This document shows, one piece after another, positions 18,432 to 28,054 of a DNA stretch of 56,699 nt. Below the pieces are notes generated by a model, which saw nothing but the letters and a program-made list of their open reading frames with translations, was not told where the DNA came from and made no database searches. Every line of letters begins with the position of its first letter. Position 1 is the stretch's first letter. A program made the position numbers and the translations under genes. The stretch comes from Aureococcus anophagefferens (taxonomy: Eukaryota; Sar; Pelagophyceae; Pelagomonadales; Pelagomonadaceae). The stretch covers positions 907,890 to 964,588 of the forward strand of contig NW_008705564.1 in assembly GCF_000186865.1 (NCBI RefSeq). Reading direction: 5' to 3'.

Positions 18432-19511
18432 TTACGTGAGCGGCGCCGGCGCCGGCGGCTCGTAGGCGCCGGCGCCCTCGAGGTCCTTCGCGTCGAGCGT
18501 GCCGCTCCCGTCCGCGTCGAGCGTCTCGAAGACCTCGACGCAGCGCCGGATGTCGCTCCGGTCGACGCGCTCGAGCTTGACGAGCATGCACATGACGAAC
18601 TCCGTCCGCGAGCACGCCTCGAAGCCGCCGCCGTCCAAACCCGTGCCGCGGAACGACTGCAGGATCTCCCGGAACTCTCCCGGGTCGAGCCGCTCGCCGT
18701 ACTGGTCGAGCACGGCGCGCTCGTTGCGCTTCCGCCGCAGCTCGAGCGGGATGCCCGCGATGTCGCCGAGGGCCTTGGCCATCGTCACGCAGCCGACGAG
18801 CAGGTAGGCGCAGGCGAAGTACTTGCCGCCGTTCGTGACGGGGTAGACGTCGCCGTAGCCGACCGTCGTCACGGAGACGCAGCACCAGTAGAACGCGCGC
18901 GTGAACGACGCGCCCTCGATGTACTTGAAGCAAACGGTGCCGAAGAGCACCAAGTAGAAGATGACGACGGCCGAGAGGAAGACCTTCGACTCGGCCTCGC
19001 TCAGCTTCCGCCCGAGGACGAATCGCCGCGGCTTCCTCGCGTCCGCGTCGTCGTCGCCCTTGGCGAGCGCGCGCGCGGCCTCGTCCTCCTGGTCCAAGAC
19101 GTAAGCCATGACGACGCCGAGCGCCGCGCCGACGATGCCCACGCCCGAGAGCACGAAGAAGGACGTGAAGAGCATGTCCTCCTCGGAATGGTCCTCGTTG
19201 TAGCGCGTGTTCGTGTCGCCGTAGCCGACCGTCGTGATCGTCGTCACGCAAAAGTAGACGGCGTCGACGAAGGCGAAGTGCTCCGGCAGCGCGAAGAAGT
19301 GGTAGTAGACCGTGCCGATCAGGAAGTAGGCTAAAATGAGCAGGCCGGCGACGCGCCGCGGCTTCGACGCGTCGTCGAGCGAGCTCATGGTGAGCGCGCG
19401 GTGCAGGCGCGGTGGTACCTGGCCGAGGACGCTGCTCGTCGACGTCAGGCGGCCATCCTCGAGCTCGACGTTAGGCGGTAGCAGCGCGGAGGACTCTCTC
19501 GCCGGCGGCAT
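18432..19511 (-). CDS. Two-pore-domain K+ channel with C-terminal EF-hand (TPK-like)
   Basis: A 359-residue protein from ATG 19511. Two pore units each hold a selectivity filter: TTITTVGYGDTNT (first) and VSVTTVGYGDVYP (second). Transmembrane helices flank them (RVAGLLILAYFLIGTVYYHFF, SFFVLSGVGIVGAALGVVMAYV, FLSAVVIFYLVLFGTVCF, YFACAYLLVGCVTMA). The cytosolic tail has a canonical EF-hand (DADGSGTLDAKDLE), preceded by a weaker helix-loop-helix. The plan is that of plant TPK channels: Ca2+-regulated K+ leak of vacuole or plasma membrane. The frame stays open upstream to about 19778 without an ATG. Confidence 0.92.
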   Translation of the reverse strand: MPPARESSALLPPNVELEDGRLTSTSSVLGQVPPRLHRALTMSSLDDASKPRRVAGLLILAYFLIGTVYYHFFALPEHFAFVDAVYFCVTTITTVGYGDTNTRYNEDHSEEDMLFTSFFVLSGVGIVGAALGVVMAYVLDQEDEAARALAKGDDDADARKPRRFVLGRKLSEAESKVFLSAVVIFYLVLFGTVCFKYIEGASFTRAFYWCCVSVTTVGYGDVYPVTNGGKYFACAYLLVGCVTMAKALGDIAGIPLELRRKRNERAVLDQYGERLDPGEFREILQSFRGTGLDGGGFEACSRTEFVMCMLVKLERVDRSDIRRCVEVFETLDADGSGTLDAKDLEGAGAYEPPAPAPLT

Positions 19512-19835
19512 CGTCGACGTCGCTCCGGCTCCGAGATCGTCGCCTGCTAGCGGCAAAAAAGTGAGGTGCAGGGCTGCAGGCCTCGACGTCGCTCGACGTC
19601 GGCTGGCTGAGATCGTCGATGCTCTGGTAATTTTGGTACAGCTGTACTTGCACTGCTCCCAGCGGTTGTTGAACCATACCGCTGCTCTCGTGCTGACTTT
19701 CGTGCTGCTCGCGCTGATGATGGCCGCCTGCGCCGCGCACGAAGGAGGCACGTGTTGCGACCGCGCGCCCCGCGGCACCGCGACAGCGAATGAGGCTCGC
19801 GTTACGACCGCGCGCCCCGCGCGTCGCGGGCGCCC
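19512..19835. other. Intergenic region with a 21-bp direct repeat
   Basis: This 324-bp stretch lies upstream of the K+ channel start and downstream of the PGPxY gene. GTTGCGACCGCGCGCCCCGC at about 19754 recurs as GTTACGACCGCGCGCCCCGC at 19801, 47 bp apart. CTCGACGTCGCTCGACGTCGG near 19588 is a short tandem palindrome. GC is lower around 19640-19720. I see no gene. Confidence 0.55.
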
Positions 19836-20382
19836 TCATCGGCAGGACCAGACGGCGTACTGCTTGAGCGCGTCGTTCCGCGTCGACGTGCCGAAGCCGA
19901 AGGACGGGTTCGAGCGCCGTTTCGAGTGGCCCTGGCGGCCGAGGGACGACGGCCCGGAGTATTTCGGCCCCGGCGACCGGTACATCTCGTCCTTGAAGCG
20001 TTGGCTCTCGGTGAAGCGCGCGTTGCCCATGGTCTTCGTGTGGGGCCAGGACAGGACCTGCTTGCCCATGCTCGGCACGTCGTAGGGACATCGGAAGTCG
20101 CAGCCGCCCTTGTGGTAGACGACGGGCAGCTTCGCCATGTCGGACCGGGGGAACACGGGCTGCAGGGGCCCAAAGTACCTGGGGGGGCGCGGCGGGGTGG
20201 TCGCGCGCGTGTCGCGGGTATTTGGTGTTTCGAGGCGCCGCGTGGACGCACTTCTTCGTCGCCGTCGAGGCGCCCCCCGTCGAGTGGAGCATGGTGGAGG
20301 CCGACGACTTGAGCGTCGACTGGGATATGGCGGAGGCCTGGGTCAGCTGCGGCATGCTCGCCGACTTTTGCATGCCCGTCAT
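19836..20382 (-). CDS. SHIPPO-like (PGPxY) small protein, one 73-bp intron
   Basis: Exons 20252..20382 and 19836..20178 give 157 residues. Exon 1 (MTGMQKSASMPQLTQASAIS) is Ser/Thr-rich. Removing the GT-AG intron joins STATKK to YFGPLQPVFPRSD. The C-terminal half has MYRSPGPKYSGPSS and SNPSFGFGTSTR, resembling the PGPxY repeats of SHIPPO/ODF3 and related microtubule-associated flagellar or centriolar proteins, here with a single clear unit. A cytoskeletal role is inferred. Not extending exon 1 beyond ATG 20382 is a choice. Confidence 0.68.
20179..20251 (-). other. Spliceosomal intron in the PGPxY gene (73 bp)
   Basis: On the minus strand it starts GTGCGTCC and ends CCCCCCCAG, a C-rich acceptor tract. 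Splicing restores one continuous frame (phase 2). It has no target duplication or inverted repeats, so it is an ordinary short intron. Confidence 0.7.
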
Positions 20383-20594
20383 GTCCGGGCCGCGCGCGGG
20401 GGACCGGCCGGTCCGCCGCGGCGTTGCGAGGAAATCCGCCTCGGAGAGCCCGCCTCCCTAGACGCGCATCGACAGCGCCACCGAGAGCAAGCAAATCTTC
20501 AGCAGAGGATTGGTTGCCGTCGGCGTTGAGATCGTTGATGTCGCGATCGCGCGGGCAGCCTCTGAGCACAGTTGCTGCGCGGCGGCTCCGACCG

Positions 20595-21571
20595 ATGCCG
20601 GACAGCCCGGGCCCGGGCCGGAAGCTCTTCGCGACCGTCGAGGCCAGCTCGTCGAGCGAGTCCGCCGCGGCGCAGGAGGAGGAGAAGGGCAGCGAGTCGT
20701 CCTATGAGGAGGAGGAGGTCTACGAGGAGTACACCGAGTCCGGCGAGGAGGGCTCCTACGAGGAGTACGAGGAGTACGAGGAGGTCACGGCGAGCGAGGG
20801 CGACGAGGACCGCGACGCGTCGACGGACCGGAGCTCCGACAAGGGCGAGGACGTCTACGGCGCGCCCGAGCGCGACGACGCGGCCTTTCGCGACAAGGAC
20901 GACGACGACGCCGCGGCGCCCGCGCGCGGCTCCCTGACGAGCCGCCTCGCGGGCAAGGCGCTGAGCATCCAGGAGCGCATGGCCGCCATGCGCGCCCAGT
21001 TCCACCTCAAGGCCGAGGCGCCCGCGGCCGCGGCGGCCGAGGACGACGAGGAGGACGACGAGGAGGAAGCGGCGGACGCGCCCGCCGCCGCCGCGGACGA
21101 GCCGCCGTCGCCGAAGCTCTCCTTCGCGGAGAAGATGGCCAAGGCGCGCGGGTCCATGGAGAAGACGCGGCGGACGGTGCGCGCGTCGATCCGCGAGGTC
21201 GCGCCGCGCGACGGCGACGACGAGCAACCGGAACCGGAGCCGGAGCCGCTGTCGCCCGAGGAGATGGCGAAGAGCCGGCGGCAGATGCGCCGCAGCGTCG
21301 CGGACCTGCGCGGCGCGCTCGGCGTCGCGCCCGCCGCGGAGCCCGAGCCCGAGCCCGAGCCGGCGGCCCCGGAGCCCGAGCCGGCGTCGCCGGAGCCGGC
21401 GGCGCCGCCGAAGGCGCGGCCCCCGCCGCCGCCGCCGCCGCCGCCGCCCGGGGCCGAGTCCGAGGCGACCCGGCGGACGTCGGCGGCGCCGAAGCTCTTC
21501 GGCGCGGTCGTCGAAGAGTCGTCGTCGTCGGACGAGGAGGAGGAGGGCGCGCCGCCGTCGTCGCACGAGGA

Positions 21572-21604
<33 letters not shown>

Positions 21605-23075
21605 GTCGTCCGCGAGCGCGTCGTCCGCGAGCGGCGCGTCGTCGGCGTCGTCCGGGTCGTCGTCGTCCGCGGCGCCGTCGTCCGAGGCCGCGGCTCCGTC
21701 CGAGCCGCTCGATCGCACGTACGCGGTCATGCTCGAGACGGGCCTGCCGCGCGACGAGGTCGCGGCGTTGGTCGTCAAGGCCGGCGGCGCGGCGGACGTC
21801 GCCGAGGCCCGCGAGAAGCTCGACCGCGACGTCCCCGCGGCGCCGAAGCCGCCGAGCGCCGCCGCGGGCCTCCTCGACGCCGTCTTCTCGTCCCACTTCG
21901 AGGACGAGGCGCCGCCACCCGCGGCGGCGGACGAGGCCGTCGACGAAGAAGCGTCGTCCGTCGACGACGCGGACGACGCCTCGTCCGTCGATGAAAAAGC
22001 CTCGTCCGTCGACGACGCGGGCGACGCCTCGTCCGTCGACGAAGAAGCGTCGTCCGTCGTCGCAGCGGACGCCCCCGTCGTGGACCCGGAGCCGGACCCG
22101 GAGGCGGCCAAGGCCGCGGAGGCGCTCGAGACGAAGCGCCACATCGCGCGACTGGCGAAGCGGGGCAGCGAGATTTTGATCGCGCGGGGCGACGGCGCGC
22201 TCTGCGAGGCCGTCGACGACGACGGCTTCTCGCTGTCCCACGACGACTCGCCCGAGGGCGAGCGGCGGCAGAAGCGGACGAAGGGCCGCGCCGTGCTCCG
22301 GCCGCGTTCCGCGCGCATGGAGCAGCTCTTCGGCTCGCCGCCCGAGCGCCACGCGGACCCGGAGCCCGCGGCGACGCCGCCGGCGGGCGACGCGGCGCCG
22401 GGCTGGACGCCGCGGTCCGCGGAGACGTGGCCGCCGCCGCCGAACCTCGCGCCCGGCGCGCCGACGCCCGACGCGTACGGCGCGGACCCCTGGGCGTCGC
22501 CCGCGCGCGACGACGGCGGCGGCGCGGCGCGCGGCGACGACGACGGCGGCCCCTGGGAGCTCGCGCGGCCCTACGCCAAGCCCTGGGAGCTGAGCCCCGG
22601 CTCCGCGAAGAAGGCGCTCGGCAGCCCCTTCCGGAAGCGGGACCCGTCGTTCGTGAAGCCGGACTGGCGCGCGGGCAAGTCGTCGCCCCACCGGCCCGTG
22701 AGCCCGCCGAAGCGCACGAACTACATGCGCTTCGGCCAGCTCGACCACAAGGTCCGGGGCCGGCGGCCGCGCGCGCACGTCGCGGGGCCGCGGCCGCGGA
22801 GCAGGAGTCCCGCGCGGCGGCTCCGCGAGGCGGCCCTCGCCGTCCAGGCCGCGCGCCAGCTCGAGAGGGACGGCGGCGCGAGCGTCTCCGCGTGGACCGA
22901 GGCGCTCGACGCCGCCCTCCGCGCCGTCGACTTCTTCGCGGGCGGCGGCGACGAGCCGCCGGCGCCGCCGCCGGCGAGCCCCGAGGCCGCGCTCGTCGTC
23001 GCCGTCGACGACGACGACCGCAAGCCCGCGCCGCCCTGGCGCCTCGGCGGCTCGTCGCGCCACGTCGTCATCTAA
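20595..23075 (+). CDS. Large acidic, disordered protein
   Basis: An 826-residue protein rich in Glu, Asp, Ser, Ala and Pro. Acidic/Tyr repeats (EEYTESGEEGSYEEYEEYEE) open it. Two related helical basic motifs follow (LSFAEKMAKARGSMEKTRRTVRASIREV and EEMAKSRRQMRRSVADLRGALG). Then come PEPEPE and a poly-Pro run, Ser/Asp blocks, a UBA-like segment (YAVMLETGLPRDEVAALVVKAGG), imperfect SSVDDADDA repeats near 21950-22050, and Trp-containing PWEL motifs near the end (ELARPYAKPWELSPGSAKK). I recognise no family. The poly-Pro and paired basic helices would suit an actin or membrane scaffold, which is speculation. An in-frame ATG at 20538 could add 19 residues. Confidence 0.7.
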
Positions 23076-23116
23076 CGGCCTTCTACGACGTTGGTTTCTG
23101 TTCTAAGCGCCGCGAG

Positions 23117-25620
23117 TTATTTCGTCGCCGGCGTCTCCCGGGGCGTCGAGAGCCGCGCGACCGCGACCGCGAGCGCGCCGTCGGCCGCCGCGAGATCCAG
23201 GAGCCGCGCGCGCGCGCCGTCGCTGAGCGGCGCGACGTCGAGCAGCGCCCGGCAGCAGTCCAGCGCCGCCTCGTAGCAGTCGAGCGCCCCGTTGCCGTCG
23301 CCGACGGTCTCGAGGTCCGCGCCGCGCCGCGCGACGCGCACCGCGCGCTCCGCGGCCGCGTCCGCGCCCGAGAGGAACAGGGACTCGTCCGCGAGCCCCT
23401 CCAACGTCTCGACGTGGGCCTCGCAGTGCTTCGCGCGGTCGAGGATCACCGCGTACGCGTCGTCGATGTAGTCGCGGAGCTTCGCGGCCGTCGCGTCGCG
23501 ATCGAGCACGTCCAGGTCCCGCAGGCTGCCCGGCGACCGCCGGCCGGACCGCTCGCGGTCGCCCTCGCGGGGCCGGCCGCTGTCGCCGACGAGGTGCGAC
23601 GCCTTCGTGAGGTGCTTGAGGCAGTCGACGTAGATCGCGAGCGCGCGCGGCCCGGGTCGCTCCGCGACCTGTGTGGAAATCAAATCTTCAACCCGACTTC
23701 AATGTGCGCGTATGCGAACGTTTCGACGCAAGGCTTTCTGCTGTGCTTCGAGAACTCGACGAGAGCAATCGATCCGTCCAAAAATCAGCCGAATCGACTT
23801 CGATTTGACCGAGATAGAGAGTTCTGAAGTTTGGTGGGGACCATCCAAACCAGTGGGTGGAATCCACACTGTCCGCGACGCGCGTCGCGTCGAGCTCCTC
23901 GTCGACGTCGCGGCTCAGGTCGTCGGCGACCTTGACGAGGACCATGGCGCCGTGGGCCAGCGTCTCCGCAGCCCGCAGGCCCTCGTCGTCGAGGGGCCGC
24001 GCCGTCGGGTCCGCGGGGGCGCCGGGCGTCGCGTAGAAATCGTCGACGACGACGAACTCGTCGCTGCCGGACTGGGCGAGGTCCGCGAGGCGCGGCGGCG
24101 GCGGCGCGACGGGCGGCTTCCAGGGCTGGCGGTCGCGCGTGAGGGACCGGGACAGGGGCATCGTCGCCTGCGTGGAAATCGACCGGTGAGCCGGGACGTC
24201 GGGGCCGAACTTCGAAACTCTCTAGTTCGGTCACATCGTAGTCGATTCGGCCGATTTTTGGACGAATCGATGGCTCTCGTCGAGCTCTCGAAGCGCGGCG
24301 GGGAAGCTCGTATTGAACCGATCGAACAAGCACGCATTGAAGTCCGGTTGAATATTTGATTTCCACCCGGATCGTCGCCGCGCGGCTCCGGTGCCGCGGC
24401 TCCGACTTTGGGAGCGACCGCGACGCGGACTCCGCGGCCGGCGCGCCGGCGTCGCTCTGGGCCCGGGGGCGGCGCGCGGGCGCCGTCTGGGGCGCGCTCG
24501 GCGTCGCCGAGCGGCGGAGGGGCGTCGACGCGGGCGGCGACGCGGCCGAGGGCGAGCCGCCGAACGGCGGCGACGCGGACGAGAGCGACGGCGCCGCGGG
24601 CGGCGACGCCGCCGGGGGCGACGCCGCCAGGGGCGACGCGGCCAGCGGCGGCGACGCGGCCAGCGGCGGCGACGCCGGCAGGAGGTCGTCGTGTTCGTGG
24701 TCCTCGCGGACCGTGGCCATCGGGGGCTCGAAGACCGCGGGCGACAGCTCGCCCGTGCCCGACACGAAGGCGTTGGCGAAGAACTCCTCGAAGGCGCAGC
24801 GCGCGATGGGGTCGCGCTTCAGCAGGATCTGCAGCACCTTGAGGCACTCGCCGGAGACGGCGACGTCGCGCGGGAGGCGGAGCGCCTTCCGCTTGATGTT
24901 CTTCAGCAGCTCGCGGTGGTCCCGGCCGGAGAAGGGCGGCTCGCCCGCGAGCATCTCGAAGAGCACGGCGCCGACGCTCCACAGGTCCGCCTTGGCGTCG
25001 TAGCGCTTGAACGACAGGATCTCGGGCGCCATGTACAAAGGGCTTCCGCAGAGCGTCTCCGCGAGCGCCGCGGTCTCGAGGTGGCGCGCGAACCCAAAGT
25101 CGGCGATCTTCAGGAACCCGTCGTCGCTAAAGTCCGTCAGTAGCAAATTCTGCGGCTTCAGGTCGCGGTGGATCAGGTTCTTCGACCACAGGAACTTGAG
25201 GCCGGACGCGAGATGCCCGAGGAACCGCCGCGCGACGGGCTCCTTCAGGCGCTTCCGCGCCTTGATGAACTTCTGCAGGTCGCCGCCGGCGAGGTACTCG
25301 AGCACGAGGAAGATTTTGGCTGGTCTTTTCCGCAGCTCGACGAAGCCCACGAGGTGCGGGTGGCTGAAATCGCGCAGGATCGCGATCTCGCTCTCGAGGT
25401 TCTCCTGGAGCTTCTTCGTCAGCCGCGACCGCTCGATGGCCTTGACGGCGACGACCGTGCTCTGGGCCGTCTCCGACGCCGTCGTGCGCGCGAGCCACAC
25501 CGTGGCGTAGGACCCGATGCCCAGCTTGCGCTCGATGACGTAGCCGCTGCCGATGTCGTGCGGCACCTCCGCCTCGTCCGTCGGCGTCCCCGTCGGCGCG
25601 GCGCGCGGCGCCGCGGCCAT
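23117..25620 (-). CDS. ATG1: Autophagy kinase ATG1/ULK, two introner introns
   Basis: Exons 24379..25620, 23880..24167 and 23117..23668 give 693 residues. The kinase domain (about 23-285) has GIGSYATVW, VAVKAIERSRL, HRDLKPQNLLL, DFGFARHL and GSPLYMAPEIL; the last is the ATG1/ULK form of the activation loop. A Pro/Ala/Ser-rich linker follows. Exon 2 carries SGSDEFVVVDDF (F at residue 452), matching the LC3/ATG8-interacting motif [FWY]xx[LIV] after acidic residues, as in ULK1. Exon 3 is helical (ALAIYVDCLKHLTKASHL ... CYEAALDCCRALL), consistent with the C-terminal tandem-MIT domain that binds ATG13. Both introns are transposon-derived and phase 0. It should start autophagosome formation. ATG 25620 immediately precedes the kinase. 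Confidence 0.9.
23669..23871 (-). mobile_element. Introner element, family B (copy IE3), acting as intron 23669..23879
   Basis: A 203-bp element, transcript-sense CAGTGTGGATTCCA ... GATTTCCACACAG, with target duplications GTCGCGGA (23872-23879 and 23661-23668). Donor GT is from the duplication and acceptor AG from the element. It has the opposite orientation to IE4 in the same gene. Its core TCGGCTGATTTTTGGACG ... TCTCGAAGC is shared with family A, so A and B are related. Confidence 0.92.
24168..24370 (-). mobile_element. Introner element, family B (copy IE4), acting as intron 24168..24378
   Basis: A 203-bp element, transcript-sense CCGGGTGGAAATC ... GATTTCCACGCAG, with target duplications GCGACGAT (24371-24378 and 24160-24167). 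The donor is GC, so this is a GC-AG intron. Splicing gives ...SRA|ATMPLSRSL in phase 0. Its orientation matches IE5 and is reversed relative to IE3. Same intron length as IE3 (211 bp). Confidence 0.9.
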
Positions 25621-25732
25621 GGGTTTTACGCTGCGCGCGGCGCCGAAGGCCCGGTCTTAGGCGCGGAGGGCCTCCATGTCGGTTTGAGAAAGGGCAACAA
25701 TCGCTGTATTAATTGCCACAGAGGATCCGAGC

Positions 25733-27082
25733 ATGGCGCCCTCCGACGCCGACATGGAGCAGCGCTTCCCGCTCAAGACCGTGATGTTCCTGGGCCGCAC
25801 CGTGCCCGTCCTCGGCCAGAACGAGTTCGGCCCCTGCGCCCTGCTCTCCGTCGTCAACGCGCTCCTGCTGCAGAACGCGCTGGAGCTGTCTCCCGACCTG
25901 GGGTCCGTGTCCCTCGCGGACGTCGTCGCCCTCGTCGGCGACCAGATCCTCGAGCGCAACAGTAAAGCGGCGGGCGGCGACGGCGAGGCGGCGCTGAACA
26001 CGCGGCGCGCCGTCGAGGAGGCCATCGCGCTGCTGCCGACGCTCGCGGGCGGGCTGGACGTGAACGTGCGCTTCGCCGGCGACTCCCTCTTCGAGTTCAC
26101 GGGCTGCCTGGGCATCTTCGACCTCTTCGACCTCGCGCTGGTCCACGGCTGGCGCGCGGACCCGTCCGACCCGGCGGACGGCGGCGCGGCGCACGCGGCG
26201 CTGGGCGCCAAGTCCTACAACGAGGTCATCGCGAGGGTCGTCGAAGGGCGGGCGGGAAACGACGACGCGGAGGCGGCGGCCATGGACGACTTTTTGAGCC
26301 GGTCGGCGACGCAGTTGACGTATTTCGGGTTGGTGGAATTGCACGGCCGCCTCAAGGAGCGGCAGCTCGCCGCGTTGTACCGCAACTTCCACTTCTCGAC
26401 GATCTTCAAGTACGAGGGCCACATCTACGTCCTCGTGACGGACGTGGGCTACCAGCACGAGGCGTCCATCGTCTGGGAGAAGCTCGACGGCGTCGACGGC
26501 GACACGGAATTCGTCGACGGCGAATTCCGCGTCGCGCGGCCCAAGAGCACGCTCGCGCCGTCGACGCGGCAAACCGACGGCGCCGACGCCGACGCGGACT
26601 ACCTCGTGGCGCTGCAGCTCCAGCAGGAGAGCGACGAGAGCGCCGCGCGGGCCCTGGTGGAGGGCGGCGACGCGCGGCCGCCGCGGCGCCTCGAGCCGCT
26701 CGCGGCCGCGGCCGCGCCCGCGCCGCGCGACGACGACGGCGACGCGGCGCTCCTCGCCGCGGCGCTGGAGCTGTCGCTCCGCGACGACGGCGGGCCCGCG
26801 GCGCCCGTCGCCGCCGCGGTCGAGGTCGCGCCCGACGCGACGTCCGAGGAGAAGCGGTCGCAGGAGGACGCGGACTACCGCGCGGCGCTGGCCTTGCAGT
26901 TCGACGACGCCGAGGACGACGGCGCCTTGGCCGAGCGGCTCCAGCGCGAGGAGAACCAGCGCCGCGCGCCGCCGGCCGCCGCGCTCCCGCCGCCGCCGCC
27001 CGCGCCTGCGCCCGCGCCCGCCGCCGCCGCGCGGCCGGGGAAGCGGTCCGGCAAGTCCTCCTCGAGCTGCGCCGTGTCCTAG
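25733..27082 (+). CDS. MINDY-family K48-specific deubiquitinase with C-terminal CaaX box
   Basis: A 449-residue protein. The MINDY (FAM63) catalytic core starts at VPVLGQNEFGPCALLSVVNALLL, with Gln and catalytic Cys in the family arrangement. YRNFHFSTIFKYEGHIYVLVTDVGY supplies the region of the catalytic His (normally in NHFST; here FHFST). TYFGLVELHGRLKERQLAALYRN is typical of MINDY-1/2. C-terminal helices DADYLVALQLQQE and DADYRAALALQFDDAE resemble MIU ubiquitin-binding motifs. The protein ends SSSSCAVS, a CaaX farnesylation box, suggesting membrane anchoring. Trimming of K48-linked chains is inferred from the family. Confidence 0.88.
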   Translation: MAPSDADMEQRFPLKTVMFLGRTVPVLGQNEFGPCALLSVVNALLLQNALELSPDLGSVSLADVVALVGDQILERNSKAAGGDGEAALNTRRAVEEAIALLPTLAGGLDVNVRFAGDSLFEFTGCLGIFDLFDLALVHGWRADPSDPADGGAAHAALGAKSYNEVIARVVEGRAGNDDAEAAAMDDFLSRSATQLTYFGLVELHGRLKERQLAALYRNFHFSTIFKYEGHIYVLVTDVGYQHEASIVWEKLDGVDGDTEFVDGEFRVARPKSTLAPSTRQTDGADADADYLVALQLQQESDESAARALVEGGDARPPRRLEPLAAAAAPAPRDDDGDAALLAAALELSLRDDGGPAAPVAAAVEVAPDATSEEKRSQEDADYRAALALQFDDAEDDGALAERLQREENQRRAPPAAALPPPPPAPAPAPAAAARPGKRSGKSSSSCAVS

Positions 27083-27116
27083 GGGAATGCGAATAATCTA
27101 CAGCGGGTTTTTGGTC

Positions 27117-27989
27117 TTAAAGATATGTGATGATGATGTCCTTGATGACGCGCGGGACCGAGTCCACCGGGACGCAGTCGCCGATCAGCGCGGCGACGAC
27201 GAGCGCGGCCTTGGCGGGAACGCGTCCATGCGTGTAGTAGGACAGGACCAGCGCCCCGTCGACGGCCACGCGGCCGCGCCGCGCGAGCTCGACGACCGCG
27301 TCGAAGCCGACGGCCACCGCGATCGCGACCGCGTTGGCGTCGTTGTCGTACGCGAGGTTTTCCAGCACGATCTGGACCTCCTCTTCGATCTGCACGTCCC
27401 CGTCGCGGAAGAGAGCGACGAGCGGCGGGATGCCGCCGGCCTCGGCGATCAGGACCTTGTTGGCGGCGTTGTTGCGCGCGAGGTTGCCCAGCGCCCACGA
27501 GGCCGACTGTTTCTCGTCCGCGCCCCCGCCGCGCAGGAGCTCGACGAGCGGCGGGACGGCGCCGGTCGCGGCGATCAGGACCTGGTTGGCTTCGATTGGT
27601 GGATTGCCGGAAACGAGGTCGCTCAGCGCCATCGCGGCGTGGTCTTTGGCCTCCGCGCTCCCGCTGCGCAGGAGCTCGACGAGCGGCGGGACGGCGCCGG
27701 CCTCGGCGATCAGGACCCTGTTGTCGTAGCACTCCATGAGGCTGTGCAGCACCCACACGACCGACAGTTTCGCCTCCGCGCTCCCGTCGCGCAGCAGCTC
27801 GACGAGCGGCGGGATGCCGCCGGCCTTGGCGATCGCGAGGCTGACGCTGGGTCGATAATCAAAATCAACCAGGCGTTTAAGGTCAGCGTCATCGAACGTG
27901 AGCAGCGCCCGCACCGCCGCCATCTTCGATGCGTCGTCACCTTCGCGCAAGGCGCGGACGTGCGCCGAGATCAGCTCGAGCTGAGCCAT
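27117..27989 (-). CDS. Armadillo-repeat protein
   Basis: A 290-residue protein made of about five armadillo repeats. The units share AxxGAVPPLVELLRxGSAEAK followed by an Ala-rich helix (HAAMALSDLVSGN, SASWALGNLARNN). Repeats 2-4 are very alike at the DNA level too, pointing to recent unit duplication. No other domain is present. A scaffold or binding function is expected; the partner is unknown. ATG 27989 (MAQLELISAH) is chosen over an upstream GTG. It diverges from the reductase start at 28055, 65 bp away. Confidence 0.88.
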   Translation of the reverse strand: MAQLELISAHVRALREGDDASKMAAVRALLTFDDADLKRLVDFDYRPSVSLAIAKAGGIPPLVELLRDGSAEAKLSVVWVLHSLMECYDNRVLIAEAGAVPPLVELLRSGSAEAKDHAAMALSDLVSGNPPIEANQVLIAATGAVPPLVELLRGGGADEKQSASWALGNLARNNAANKVLIAEAGGIPPLVALFRDGDVQIEEEVQIVLENLAYDNDANAVAIAVAVGFDAVVELARRGRVAVDGALVLSYYTHGRVPAKAALVVAALIGDCVPVDSVPRVIKDIIITYL

Positions 27990-28054
27990 GACCCTCTCGT
28001 CGGGCTGCACCCGGGCTGCTCGATGTCAACGTTGAGCCGCTCGCCACAGTTGCA

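Noticed and set aside
20499..23063. 854-residue minus-strand frame
   Set aside because: Arg/Gly-rich antisense of the acidic protein, with no domain.
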